Assembly: GCA_022843175.1 (NCBI GenBank)
Contig: JALHOE010000024.1
Span: 1-64,000, forward strand
Direction of reading: 5' to 3'
Origin: Deltaproteobacteria bacterium
GTDB lineage: Bacteria; Myxococcota_A; Polyangia; Polyangiales; JADJMO01
Length of the DNA stretch: 64,000 nucleotides
Positions 18,085-26,981 of the stretch are shown here, piece by piece (within the stretch, counting starts at the first letter, position 1; each line of letters starts with the position of its first letter). Position numbers and translations under genes: made by a program. The notes under the pieces were generated by a model. It had not been told where the DNA came from, did not search any database, and was given only the letters and a program-made list of their open reading frames with translations.

Positions 18085-18156
18085 TAGGCGCGCGCGTCAG
18101 CGAGCGCCTCGGTGATTCGCACCCGCACGATAGGCGCTCGCTGACGCGCGCGCCTA
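18085..18156. repeat. Perfect 25-bp inverted repeat, likely terminator of the dihydrolipoyl dehydrogenase gene
   Basis: The arm at 18085-18109 is the exact reverse complement of the arm at 18132-18156, separated by 22 bases. The right arm contains the TAG stop codon of the dehydrogenase gene. The transcript could form a 25-bp hairpin right at the stop. No T-run follows. The arm sequence (AGGCGCGCGCGT then C/A then AGCGAGCGCCT) is almost the same as a copy at 41402-41425, so this looks like a mobile or dispersed palindromic element that may also terminate transcription. Confidence 0.75.
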
Positions 18157-19563
18157 CTTATTGAGGATGTCGACGGCCTGGCCGATGGCGTGCTGGGCGG
18201 AGATCATCATCGCCTCGCCGAGCGTCGGGTGCGGGTGGATGGTGAGCGCCACGTCTTCCGCGAAGGCGGCCATCTCGAGCGCGAGCGAGCTCTCGCTGAT
18301 CATGTCCGTGGCCTGCGGGCCGACGATGTGGACGCCGAGGATCTGGTGGGTCTTCGCGTCGATGACGTGCTTGATGAAGCCGTCGGTCTCCTGGACGGCC
18401 ATCGCGCGGCCCGAGGCGCCGAAGGGCATCTTGCCGATGCGGACCTCGAGGCCCTTCTCCTTGGCCTGCGCCTCGGTCATGCCCACGCTGGCGATCTCCG
18501 GGTCGGTGAAGACCGCGCCCGGCATCGAGACCCAATCGCGCTCGGCTTTGTGACCGGCGATCACCTCGGCGGCGATCTCGCCCTCTTTGATCGCCTTGTG
18601 GGCGAGGAGCGGGGGCTGCGACACGTCTCCGATGGAGTAGACGTTGGGCACGTTGGTGCGGCAGTGCTTGTCGCTCGGGACGTAGCCGCGCTCGTCGACC
18701 TTCACGCCGATCTTGTCGAGGCCGCCGAGCGACTTGCCGTTGGGGCGCATGCCGACCGCGACGAGCACCACGTCGGTCTCGATCGTCTCCTGCTTGCCGC
18801 CAGTGTCGATCTTCACCGCGACGCCGGTCTTCGTCTTCTCGTAGCCGAGCGCCTTGGCGCCCTTGTAGATCTTCGCGCCCTTCTTCGTCATGCGGCGCTC
18901 GAGGACCGCGGTGCAATCCGGGTCGGTGCCGGGGAGCAGCCCGGGCGTGGCCTCGACGACGACGAGCTCGGCGCCGAAGTTCTGGTAGACGCAGCCGAGC
19001 TCGAGGCCGATGACGCCGCCGCCGATGACCAGCAGGCGCTTGGGGACCTCGGGCAGCGAGACGGCCTCGCGGGCGCCGATGATCGTCTTGCCGTCGAACT
19101 TGAAGGTGGGGATCTCGATCGTCGAGCTGCCGACGGCGATGACCAGGTTCTTGAACTCGATCGTCTCTTTGGCGCCCTCTTTGGTGACGACCTCGAGCGT
19201 GTTCTTACCGGTAATGGTCGCGGTGCCGTACATGTGCTCGCCGCCGTTGGCCTTGATGAGGCCCTTCACGCCGCCGGTGAGCTTCTTGACGATGCCGTTC
19301 TTCCACTCCTGCATCTTCCCGACCTCGAGCTTGGGCTCGCTGACTACGATGCCCGTGGCTCCGGCGTGCTTGATCTTGTCGAAGACGTGGGCGTTGGCGA
19401 TGAGCGCCTTGCTGGGGATGCAGCCCCAGTTGAGACAGACCCCGCCGAACTCCTCTTTCTCGATGCAGAGCGTTTTGACCTTGAGCTGCCCGAGCCGGAT
19501 GGCGCACGTATAGCCGCCCGGTCCACCGCCGATCACCACCGTGTCGTAGCTCTTGGTCGCCAT
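18154..19563 (-). CDS. lpdA: Dihydrolipoyl dehydrogenase (E3)
   Basis: 469 residues from the ATG at 19563; a GTG 6 codons upstream is less likely. FAD motif VVIGGGPGGYTCAIR; redox-active disulfide C43/C48 in GGVCLNWGCIPSK; NAD-binding GGGVIGLELG; second FAD motif NVYSIGDV; C-terminal interface HPHPTLGEAM, where the His-Glu pair acts as acid/base. It reoxidises the lipoamide of 2-oxoacid dehydrogenase complexes or the glycine cleavage system, reducing NAD+. No E1 or E2 gene is nearby, so which complex it serves is not shown. Its stop codon is embedded in a long palindrome. Motifs and length are fully typical. Confidence 0.95.
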   Translation of the reverse strand: MATKSYDTVVIGGGPGGYTCAIRLGQLKVKTLCIEKEEFGGVCLNWGCIPSKALIANAHVFDKIKHAGATGIVVSEPKLEVGKMQEWKNGIVKKLTGGVKGLIKANGGEHMYGTATITGKNTLEVVTKEGAKETIEFKNLVIAVGSSTIEIPTFKFDGKTIIGAREAVSLPEVPKRLLVIGGGVIGLELGCVYQNFGAELVVVEATPGLLPGTDPDCTAVLERRMTKKGAKIYKGAKALGYEKTKTGVAVKIDTGGKQETIETDVVLVAVGMRPNGKSLGGLDKIGVKVDERGYVPSDKHCRTNVPNVYSIGDVSQPPLLAHKAIKEGEIAAEVIAGHKAERDWVSMPGAVFTDPEIASVGMTEAQAKEKGLEVRIGKMPFGASGRAMAVQETDGFIKHVIDAKTHQILGVHIVGPQATDMISESSLALEMAAFAEDVALTIHPHPTLGEAMMISAQHAIGQAVDILNK

Positions 19564-19629
19564 GTGCGTGCGAGTTACCACGATCGAACGTTGGGGTCAT
19601 CGGGTCTCGTGGGGTACCCTTCCGGGCCG

Positions 19630-21300
19630 GTGACGCGCCGCGTTCTTCTTTTGTTCGCATCGCTGGTTTTGCTCGGCGGTTGCAAGAAGCACCGCGGCGG
19701 CGGTGGTCCGTCGCGCGCGCCGGCCAGCACCTGCCTCAGCATCGTCGGGTGGAACGATCTCCACGGGCAGCTCGAGCCCGACGATCCGCTCGTGGACACC
19801 GCGCGCATCCCGTCCGGCGGCGTGGTCGCGCTGGCCGACCAGGTCGACGCCATCCGCAAGGGCGGCGACACGGTCGTCGTCCTCGACGCGGGCGACCTGT
19901 TCACCGGCCCGATGGAGTCGACGCTCGCCGAGGGCGCACCGGTCATCGCCGCGTACAACGCGCTCGGCGTCGACGCGGCCGCGGTCGGCAATCACGAGTT
20001 CGACTTCGGACCGGTCGGCTACCAACGGGTCATCGCCGCCCCGACCGTGGGTGACGGCGCCGGCCCCGACGGCCCGCGCGGCGCGCTCTTCGCGCGGATC
20101 GGCGAGGCCAAATTCCCGTTCCTCTCGGCCAACCTCCGCTACGAGGACGGCTCCGCGCTCCCCGGCATCAGGCCGCACGTCATCGTCGAGCGCGGCGGCT
20201 TCCGCGTTGGCGTCGTCGGCTACTCCACCAAGGAGACGCCGACGACGACGCTCAAGCCCAACGTCGTCGGCCTCGACTTCGACCACGACGCTGGCAGCCG
20301 CGTGGCCCACAGCGTTCGCACGCTGCGGCTCGCGGGCGCGGCGCCGGTGGTGCTCATCGCGCACGCGTCGCTCGAGGGCGAGCTCCCGCAGGAGCTCGAC
20401 AGCAAGCGCGCGGTGCACGGCGAGCTCGCGCGGCTGCTCGACGACATGGGCAACGACCTGCCCGACCTGGTGATCGCCGGGCACCGTCACGCGTGGATGC
20501 TCGGTCGGGTGCGCAACGTCCCGGTGGTCTCCAGCGACCAGCACGGCGTCGGCTACTCGCGAACGCGCTTCTGCCGCCTCGGCAAGGCGGTGGCGCTCAC
20601 GAGCCTCGAGCGACAGCTCACGTTCGCGACGCAGACACCGGTCAGCGAGCTCGGCCGGCAGATCGCCGCGATCGTCGAGCCCTACCTGCGGAGCGTGCGC
20701 GCGAGCGCCGACGAGGTGATCGCGACCGTCCCGCGCTACTGCATCGCGCAGGGCCCCAACGGCACCGCCCTCGCGGAGCAGATCGCGCGCTCCATGCTCG
20801 AACGCGCGGTCAACGATGGCTTGATCCCGCCCGGCCACGCGGCGGTCGCGGTGGTCAACGCCGGGGGCATCCGCTCGTCGCTCCACGCGGGGACGGTGCA
20901 CTACCGCGATCTGTTCGGGATGCTGCCCTTCGAGAACGCGATCGCGACCTGCACGACCAAGCGCGAGGGGCTCGCGAGGGCGCTGCGAAACCTCACCACC
21001 CGGGTGAGCGTGCGCGACCGGTTCCCCTTCGGCATCGCCGGGGCCAGGGTCCGCGCCCGGCGCACCAAGGACGTGCCGCTCGAGCTCGTCGAGGTCACGA
21101 CGGACATCCGGAGCGACGACGTGACGCTGGTGATCCCCGATTTCCTGCTCTACGGCGGTGACGGTTTTCTCAACGGGCTCACCTGTACCGCGAGTCACAC
21201 CTCGGCGACGCGAATCCGCGACGCGTATCGCACGGTGCTCGCGCGAGAGCCGGGCGGCTGCGACGGCGCGCCGCTCAACGTGAAGATGGAGGCGCTATGA
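19630..21300 (+). CDS. 5'-nucleotidase/UshA-like metallophosphoesterase lipoprotein
   Basis: 556 residues from a GTG giving MTRRVLLLFASLVLLGGC, a clear lipoprotein signal ending in a Cys. The N-terminal metallophosphatase domain has WNDLHGQLEP, LDAGDLFTGP, GNHEFDFG, IAHASLEGE and GHRHAW, which are the two-metal ligands. The C-terminal 5'-nucleotidase domain (about 340-556) carries NAGGIRSSL and LPFENAI. It should dephosphorylate extracellular or periplasmic nucleotides or related phosphoesters. It is divergent from the dehydrogenase gene (66 bases) and overlaps a small lipoprotein gene by ATGA. Full-length family member; the substrate is not certain. Confidence 0.9.
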   Translation: MTRRVLLLFASLVLLGGCKKHRGGGGPSRAPASTCLSIVGWNDLHGQLEPDDPLVDTARIPSGGVVALADQVDAIRKGGDTVVVLDAGDLFTGPMESTLAEGAPVIAAYNALGVDAAAVGNHEFDFGPVGYQRVIAAPTVGDGAGPDGPRGALFARIGEAKFPFLSANLRYEDGSALPGIRPHVIVERGGFRVGVVGYSTKETPTTTLKPNVVGLDFDHDAGSRVAHSVRTLRLAGAAPVVLIAHASLEGELPQELDSKRAVHGELARLLDDMGNDLPDLVIAGHRHAWMLGRVRNVPVVSSDQHGVGYSRTRFCRLGKAVALTSLERQLTFATQTPVSELGRQIAAIVEPYLRSVRASADEVIATVPRYCIAQGPNGTALAEQIARSMLERAVNDGLIPPGHAAVAVVNAGGIRSSLHAGTVHYRDLFGMLPFENAIATCTTKREGLARALRNLTTRVSVRDRFPFGIAGARVRARRTKDVPLELVEVTTDIRSDDVTLVIPDFLLYGGDGFLNGLTCTASHTSATRIRDAYRTVLAREPGGCDGAPLNVKMEAL

Positions 21301-21770
21301 GGCATGGGTGGTGGTTGTTGCTGGTGCTCGCCGGGTGCTCTTCCAAGCCGAACGCGCAGTCGTGCGCGACGATCGACCGCGAGAGCCGGCCGAAGGTGTC
21401 GCTCACGTGGAAGCTCGACCCGGGTTCGATCGACAACGATCCCCCGCGCGCGAAGGTGAAGCTGCTGGTCGCCGGCGCGGCGAAGGCCGAGGTCGACGTC
21501 GGCGAGCTCTATGGCGACTGCAAGCTCGTCGTGGTCGGCGCGCTCCCGGACGTCCCGGCGCCGGGTTCCAAGGTCACCGAGCTCGTGTGCTCCCACGGCA
21601 ACCGCGAGATGTACGCCTCCGTGGTCTTCGTCGAGGCCGGCAAAATCGTGCTCCGTCGTTACGACCGAGTCGACGAGACGATGAAGCCGGGGATCGACGT
21701 GCAGACGATCGAGACCCCGACGTGCGCCTCCTTCACCGCGGATCTCGCGCAGCAGGCCGGCGAGCTCTGA
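21297..21770 (+). CDS. Small lipoprotein, unknown function
   Basis: 157 residues. MRHGWWLLLVLAGCSS is a lipoprotein signal with the lipobox Cys at residue 14. The mature part has four or five further Cys and beta-like sequence (DPGSIDNDPPRAKVKLLV, VVGALPDVPAPGSKV) but no family I recognise. It overlaps the nucleotidase-like gene by ATGA, so the two are made together and the lipoprotein may assist or be located with it (inference). No paralogue was seen in the window. Confidence 0.75.
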   Translation: MRHGWWLLLVLAGCSSKPNAQSCATIDRESRPKVSLTWKLDPGSIDNDPPRAKVKLLVAGAAKAEVDVGELYGDCKLVVVGALPDVPAPGSKVTELVCSHGNREMYASVVFVEAGKIVLRRYDRVDETMKPGIDVQTIETPTCASFTADLAQQAGEL

Positions 21771-21884
21771 TGGCGATGGAGCAGAACGCGCCGCCGTAGC
21801 CTTTTGCCACATCGCCAAAACCTTCGACAGCGGGCGGTTTGCAGCTGCGACACGCGGCATGGTTGCTGCTGAACGCACGCCGAC

Positions 21885-23888
21885 ATGTTCGAAAGCTCGC
21901 ACGCGACGGACGCCGTCGCCGCGCTGTCCGACGTAGCGGCTCGACTGGGGCTGCCGCTCGACCCCCGAGCGGCGCGGCGCGCCCGCGAGCGGGTCGCGCG
22001 CACGAGCGGCGAATGGCAGGCGCACCTGGTCGCCGCGGGCGCGCAGCTCGGCCTGCGCGTCACCTTCATCGAGACCGATCTCGAACGAGCGCAGAGCCTG
22101 GCCGAGGCGCACGGTCCACTGATCGGCTGGGACGACGGCGAACGCCGGTACATCACGCTCGCGGGCCGCGAGAGGGCGAGCTCGGACGACGATCCCCAAA
22201 CCTGGGCGATCGTCGAGCCCGCGCTGCCACTCGATCCGAGGGGCGAGGGCCCGCCCACCCCGCAGCGACGGTTGCTCGAGCTCCTCCGCGACGAGCGCCC
22301 CGATCTCAAGGTGGTCGTCGCGTACGCCGTCGGGATCGGGGTCCTCTCGCTCGCAGTGCCCATCGCGGTGCAGGCGCTCGTCAACAGCGTCGCGTTCGGC
22401 ACGGTGGTGCAGCCGGTGGTGGTCCTGACCCTGATGGTCGCCGTTGCGCTCTCGTTCGCGGGCGCGCTGCGCGTGCTGCAGTCGACCGTCGTGGAGTGGA
22501 TGCAGCAGCGCATGTTCGTGCGCGTCGCGTCCGACATGGCGGCTCGCCTGTCGGCGGTGCGACGCGACGCGCTCGGAACCGCGTACATGCCCGAGCTCGC
22601 GAACCGCTTCTTCGACGTCGTGACCGTGCAGAAGAGCGCAGCGACGCTGCTGCTCGACGGCGTCGCTCTGGTGCTGCAGACGGTCGTCGGGCTGGTGCTG
22701 GTCGCGTTCTATCACCCGCTGCTGCTCGCGTTCGACGCGGTGCTGCTCCTGCTGATCGCGTTCGTGGTCTTCGGGCTCGGGCGCGGCGCCATCGAGACCT
22801 CGATGAAGGAGTCGAAGGCGAAGTACGCGGTGGCGTCGTGGCTCGAGGAGATCGCGCGCCACCCGACGACCTTCCGCTCCGCGCATGGCCGCGCGTTCGC
22901 GCTCGATCGGCTGGACGAGCTCGCCACGCAGTACCTTCAGTATCGCGGCAAGCACTGGAAGATCCTCGTCCGGCAGATCGCCGGCACGAAGGTGCTGCAG
23001 GCGCTCGCGAGCGCTGCGTTGCTGGGCGTGGGTGCGCTCCTCGTGATCCAGCGTCAGCTCACGCTCGGCCAATTGGTCGCGGCGGAGCTCATCGTCACCT
23101 CGGTGCTCGCCGGCATCGCCAAGTTCGGCAAGCACCTCGAGAGCTACTACGATCTCGTCACCGCGATCGACAAGGTGGGGCAGGTCGTCGACCTGCCGCG
23201 CGAGCATGGCGGCGGCGAAACCTTCGCCGACGCCGACACCGGCGTGCGGGTCTCGCTCCGGGCGGTTTGCGTGCGCGACGGCGCGCCCCCGGCCGACCTC
23301 GAGATCGCGCCCGGTGAACGCGTCGCCATCCGCGGGGCCAACGGCTCCGGCAAATCGACGATCGTCGACGTGCTGTACGGCCTGCTCCAGCCCACGAGCG
23401 GCGCCGCGCTGGTCGACGGCATCGACCTGCGGTCGGTCGAGCGGGCGAGCTACCGCGCGCGCGTGGCCGTCGTTCGCGGCAACGAGGCGTTCGACGGCAC
23501 AGTCGCCGAGAACGTGCGCGTCGGACGGCCAACCCTGACCGATCAAGACGTGCGCGACGCGCTGACCGCCGTCGGGCTGATCGACGACGTGCTGGCGTTG
23601 CCCGCAGGTCTGGAGACGAGGATCACGCCGGAGGGCTTCCCGTTGTCGGCCGGACAAACGCGCACGCTGATGATCGCGCGGGCGATCGCCGGCGCGCCGC
23701 GCCTGCTGATCCTCGACGAGGCGCTCGACGGCGTCGACGACACCACGCGGGCGCGCCTTTCGGGCGTCATTTTCTCGCGCAGCGCGCCATGGAGCGTGCT
23801 CGTGACGACCCACTCCCCCGAGGTCTCTGCTCTCTGCGATCGGCGCTACCGCATCGATCGCGGCCAACTCCTGCGAGATGAGGCGTAG
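21885..23888 (+). CDS. Type I secretion ABC transporter with Cys-less peptidase-like domain
   Basis: 667 residues. Residues 1-110 resemble the N-terminal C39-like domain of RTX-type exporters but contain no Cys, so no leader peptidase activity is expected. The transmembrane domain spans about 140-430, with helices such as VVAYAVGIGVLSLAVPIAVQ and IAVQALVNSVAF-type segments. The ATPase domain runs from about 460: Walker A GANGSGKST near 485, signature LSAGQ near 587, Walker B LLILDEALDG near 607 and H-loop TTHS. It probably forms a channel-tunnel exporter with the fusion protein and TolC homologue that follow immediately. No RTX or double-glycine substrate gene is seen in the window. An inverted repeat lies upstream at 21771-21817. 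Confidence 0.88.
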   Translation: MFESSHATDAVAALSDVAARLGLPLDPRAARRARERVARTSGEWQAHLVAAGAQLGLRVTFIETDLERAQSLAEAHGPLIGWDDGERRYITLAGRERASSDDDPQTWAIVEPALPLDPRGEGPPTPQRRLLELLRDERPDLKVVVAYAVGIGVLSLAVPIAVQALVNSVAFGTVVQPVVVLTLMVAVALSFAGALRVLQSTVVEWMQQRMFVRVASDMAARLSAVRRDALGTAYMPELANRFFDVVTVQKSAATLLLDGVALVLQTVVGLVLVAFYHPLLLAFDAVLLLLIAFVVFGLGRGAIETSMKESKAKYAVASWLEEIARHPTTFRSAHGRAFALDRLDELATQYLQYRGKHWKILVRQIAGTKVLQALASAALLGVGALLVIQRQLTLGQLVAAELIVTSVLAGIAKFGKHLESYYDLVTAIDKVGQVVDLPREHGGGETFADADTGVRVSLRAVCVRDGAPPADLEIAPGERVAIRGANGSGKSTIVDVLYGLLQPTSGAALVDGIDLRSVERASYRARVAVVRGNEAFDGTVAENVRVGRPTLTDQDVRDALTAVGLIDDVLALPAGLETRITPEGFPLSAGQTRTLMIARAIAGAPRLLILDEALDGVDDTTRARLSGVIFSRSAPWSVLVTTHSPEVSALCDRRYRIDRGQLLRDEA

Positions 23889-25187
23889 ATGATCGAGTCG
23901 CATCCCTACCGCGACGTAACGATTCCGGCGATGCGCTTGGTGCGGACCCCCCACAGCGTGCGCGGCCCGGCGCGAATGGTGTCGCTGTTGCTCTTCCTCG
24001 TCGCGATCGCGCTGACCGTGACCCCATGGCAGCAGACGGCGTGGGGCGACGGCCGCGTGATCGCGTACTCCCCGCTCGAGCGCGAGCAGAAGCTCGAGGC
24101 GCCGATCGAGGGCCGCGTGGCCAAGTGGTACGTCCAGGAGGGCTCGGTGGTGAAAGAGGGCGATCCCATCGCCGACATCTCGGACAACGACCCGGACATC
24201 GTCAGCCGGTTGCGCGGCGAGCGAGAGGCGATCGACAAGCGCGTCGAGGCGGCGAAGTCCCGAAAGATCGCCGCCGAGGCGCGGATCAAAGCGCTCGAAG
24301 CGAGCCGCACCGCCGCGCTCTCGGCCGCGAAGCTGCGGGTGGCGATGGCGCGGGCGCGCGTCGTCGCCGCCGACAAGGCCGTGGAGGCGAGCATCGCCGC
24401 CGAGAAGACCGCGAAGCTCAACCTCGAGCGTCAAAAGGCGCTCGTGGAAAAGGGCATTTCGAGCGTGCGCGCGCTGGAGCTTGCGGATCTCGACTACGCG
24501 CGTGCGACGACGGATCTCGACCGCGCGAAGGCCGGCGCCGCGCTCGCCCGCAGCGACGAGCTCGCCATCGACAGCGATCGCTTGAAGGTCGACGCCGACA
24601 CCACGGCGTCGATTGAGGACGCGAAGGCGACCATCGCGCTCGCCGCTGCGGAGGTCGCCAACGCGACCGTCGAGCTCCAGCGCGTCGAGGTGCGGCTCGC
24701 GCGACAGGGCGCTCAGTCGGTGAAGGCGCCGCGCGCGGGCACCATCCTCCGGGTGGTCACCAAGCAGGGCGGTGAAATGGTGAAGGCGGGCGACACGCTC
24801 GCGCTGTTCGTGCCGACGATCACCGAGCGCGCCGTCGAGCTCTGGGTCGACGGTCGCGACGTACCGCTCCTCCGACTCGGCGGCGAGGTGCGCCTTCAGT
24901 TCGAGGGGTGGCCGGCGCTGCAGTTCAGCGGGTGGCCGTCGGTGGCGGTCGGCACGTTCGGCGGGCGTGTCGCGTTGATCGATGCGACCGACGACGGCAA
25001 GGGGCGCTTCCGCGTCCTCGTCGTTCCGGAGCCGACGGAGCCCTGGCCGGCCGCCGCCTACCTGCGGCCGGGGGTGCGCACGCATGGTTGGGCGCTGCTC
25101 GGGCGGGTGCGCCTCGGCTACGAGCTGTGGCGGCAGTTCAACGGGTTCCCGCCGGCGGTGCCCGCTCCGGCGAAGGAGACCAAGTGA
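23889..25187 (+). CDS. HlyD-family membrane fusion protein
   Basis: 432 residues; the ATG abuts the ABC gene stop. One transmembrane helix at about residues 30-48 (MVSLLLFLVAIALTVTPW). A lipoyl/biotinyl-like half follows (EAPIEGRVAKWYVQEGSVVKEG), then a long Ala/Arg/Glu coiled-coil hairpin (about 85-235), the second lipoyl half (VKAPRAGTILRVV) and beta-barrel regions. The order is that of HlyD/LapC adaptors that bridge the inner-membrane ABC unit and outer-membrane TolC. It overlaps the next gene at its stop codon. The family is firm; the cargo is unknown. Confidence 0.9.
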   Translation: MIESHPYRDVTIPAMRLVRTPHSVRGPARMVSLLLFLVAIALTVTPWQQTAWGDGRVIAYSPLEREQKLEAPIEGRVAKWYVQEGSVVKEGDPIADISDNDPDIVSRLRGEREAIDKRVEAAKSRKIAAEARIKALEASRTAALSAAKLRVAMARARVVAADKAVEASIAAEKTAKLNLERQKALVEKGISSVRALELADLDYARATTDLDRAKAGAALARSDELAIDSDRLKVDADTTASIEDAKATIALAAAEVANATVELQRVEVRLARQGAQSVKAPRAGTILRVVTKQGGEMVKAGDTLALFVPTITERAVELWVDGRDVPLLRLGGEVRLQFEGWPALQFSGWPSVAVGTFGGRVALIDATDDGKGRFRVLVVPEPTEPWPAAAYLRPGVRTHGWALLGRVRLGYELWRQFNGFPPAVPAPAKETK

Positions 25188-26572
25188 TGCGCGCCCTTCT
25201 GCTGCTGCTCGCGTTGCTGCTGCTCCCGCTCTCGGCGCGCGCGGCCGATGTCCCGCTCACCGTCGCCGACGTCATGACGACGCTCGATCGCCACCCGCTG
25301 TTCAACGCCGCGATGAAGGACAAGGCGATCGCCGAGGCCGAGGTGCTCACCGCCACCGGCGGCTTCGACCCGGTGTGGCGTACGCGCGCGGTCTTCATGC
25401 CGCTCGGCTACTACGACCACAAGCGACTCGACACGCTGCTCGTTCAACCGACCGCGATCGGCGGCGCGACGCTGTTTGCCGGCTATCGAATCGGCGTGGG
25501 CAACTTCCCGATCTACGACGGCAAGCTCGAGACGCTCGGGTTCGGCGAGGCGCGCGCCGGCATCAACGTGCCGTTGTGGCGGGACTCGTCGATCGACGCT
25601 CGCCGGGCCGCGCTGTGGTCGGCGAAGCTCGCGCCGCGGATTGCTGACGCTTCGCTGTCGGCGCAGAAGCTCGACCTCGCGCGCTCCGCGGCGCTCCGCT
25701 ACTGGAACTGGGTCGAGGCCGGCAGAGCGCTCGCCGTCGCGCGTGAGCTCCTGAAGCTGGCCGAGGACCGCGACGCGCAGCTCGCGGCGCGGGTGCTCAA
25801 GGGCGATCTCGCCGAGATCGAACGGCAGGACAACCAGCGCGCGGTCCTCGCGCGTCGCGCGGCGGTGATCGCGATCGAACGCGGCTTCCTCAACGCGTCC
25901 TACGAGCTGTCGTTGTTCTACCGCGACGAGAAGGGCGCGATGCAGACGCCGGACGAGACGCGCGTGCCCTCGTCGCTGCCGGAGCCGAGCACGCTCGTCG
26001 TCACCAACGTGAACGACGCGGTGCGAGACGCTATCGCGAAGCGTCCGGAGATCGTTCGACTGGTGGCGATGCGCGAGCAGCTGTCGCTCGAGGCCGAGCT
26101 CGCCGACAACCAGACGAAGCCGGCGTTGGACTTCCAGACCGTCGTTTCGAAGGACTTCGGGCCGGGGCCCGGCTACCTGCGGCCGACCGAGGTGGAGTTC
26201 GCCATCGTCATCGACATTCCCCTGCTCGCCCGCACCGCGAACGGCAAGCTCGCGGCGGCCAACGCCAAGAGCGAAAAGCTCGCCGCGCAACAAAAGCTGG
26301 TCGAAGACCGCATCACCGCCGACGTCAAGGACGCGCTCGCCGCCGAGAAGGCCGCGCGCGAGCGGATCGCCCTGGCGCGCGCCGAGCTCGCCCTCGCCAA
26401 GAAGCTCGCAGACGCGGAGCGAGACGCGTTCGCCCTCGGCAGCAGCACGATGCTGATCGTGAACCTGCGCGAGCAGGCGGTCGCCGAGGCAGCCGTGCGC
26501 GAGGTCGTAGCGCTCGCGGATCACCAACGCGCGGTCGCGGTCTACCGCGCGTCGACCGGGGTGCTCTCATGA
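25187..26572 (+). CDS. TolC-family outer-membrane efflux protein
   Basis: 461 residues from the ATG that shares a base with the upstream stop. Leu-rich signal peptide MRALLLLLALLLLPLSARA. The mature part has the alternating helical and beta pattern of TolC: long Ala/Leu/Glu coils around 150-230 and 335-440 and the segment VEFAIVIDIPLLART near the equator, with a short pairing motif repeated in both halves (GINVPLWRDSSIDARRA and DIPLLARTANGKLAAANAK). It forms the outer-membrane tunnel for the ABC/HlyD exporter. It overlaps the ArsR-type regulator gene by ATGA, so the regulator is the last gene of the same operon. Confidence 0.88.
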   Translation: MRALLLLLALLLLPLSARAADVPLTVADVMTTLDRHPLFNAAMKDKAIAEAEVLTATGGFDPVWRTRAVFMPLGYYDHKRLDTLLVQPTAIGGATLFAGYRIGVGNFPIYDGKLETLGFGEARAGINVPLWRDSSIDARRAALWSAKLAPRIADASLSAQKLDLARSAALRYWNWVEAGRALAVARELLKLAEDRDAQLAARVLKGDLAEIERQDNQRAVLARRAAVIAIERGFLNASYELSLFYRDEKGAMQTPDETRVPSSLPEPSTLVVTNVNDAVRDAIAKRPEIVRLVAMREQLSLEAELADNQTKPALDFQTVVSKDFGPGPGYLRPTEVEFAIVIDIPLLARTANGKLAAANAKSEKLAAQQKLVEDRITADVKDALAAEKAARERIALARAELALAKKLADAERDAFALGSSTMLIVNLREQAVAEAAVREVVALADHQRAVAVYRASTGVLS

Positions 26573-26922
26573 ACGAGAGCCGCGTCGTCGCCGAAGCGCT
26601 CGCCGAGCTGCTGGCCGTGCTGGCGCATGCCGATCGGATTCGCATCGTGGAGGAGCTCTCGCATGGCGAGCGCGACGTCGGAACGCTGCAGGGCATCGTC
26701 GGCGCATCGCGCACGTCCATCTCACAGCACCTCGGGTTGCTTCGCGCGCGGCATCTCGTGACCTGCGTGCGCCGCGGGCAACACGTGTTCTACCGCCTCA
26801 GCCAGCACGAGTTGAGCCGCTGGCTCGTCGACGGAGAGCGCCTTCTCGCGATCGAGACCGAGAACACCCGCCGGATCGCGCGCGCGGTCCAACGCCGCAA
26901 CGGGAGCTCGACCTCACGCTGA
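26569..26922 (+). CDS. ArsR-family winged-helix regulator
   Basis: 117 residues. Winged helix-turn-helix of ArsR type: AVLAHADRIRIVEEL, then GERDVGTLQGIVGASRTSIS, the recognition helix QHLGLLRARHLV, and wing GQHVFYRLS. There is no Cys pair for metal sensing in the usual alpha-3 position, with only one Cys (TCVRRGQ) present, so a metal ligand is doubtful. It is encoded at the end of the exporter operon with an ATGA overlap, suggesting autoregulation of the exporter. Its operator may be the 8-bp inverted repeat upstream of the ABC gene (21771-21817; inference). Confidence 0.85.
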   Translation: MNESRVVAEALAELLAVLAHADRIRIVEELSHGERDVGTLQGIVGASRTSISQHLGLLRARHLVTCVRRGQHVFYRLSQHELSRWLVDGERLLAIETENTRRIARAVQRRNGSSTSR

Positions 26923-26981
26923 CGGGGCGCGGCGGCCGTCGCCGCGCTACGGCGTGCACAAGTCGGAAGACGACTGACCGG

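Noticed and set aside
21195-25085. Very long minus-strand open frame opposite the exporter
   Set aside because: Arg/His/Asp/Ala-rich composition without any domain; the plus-strand genes have clear motifs. High GC leaves long antisense frames open.
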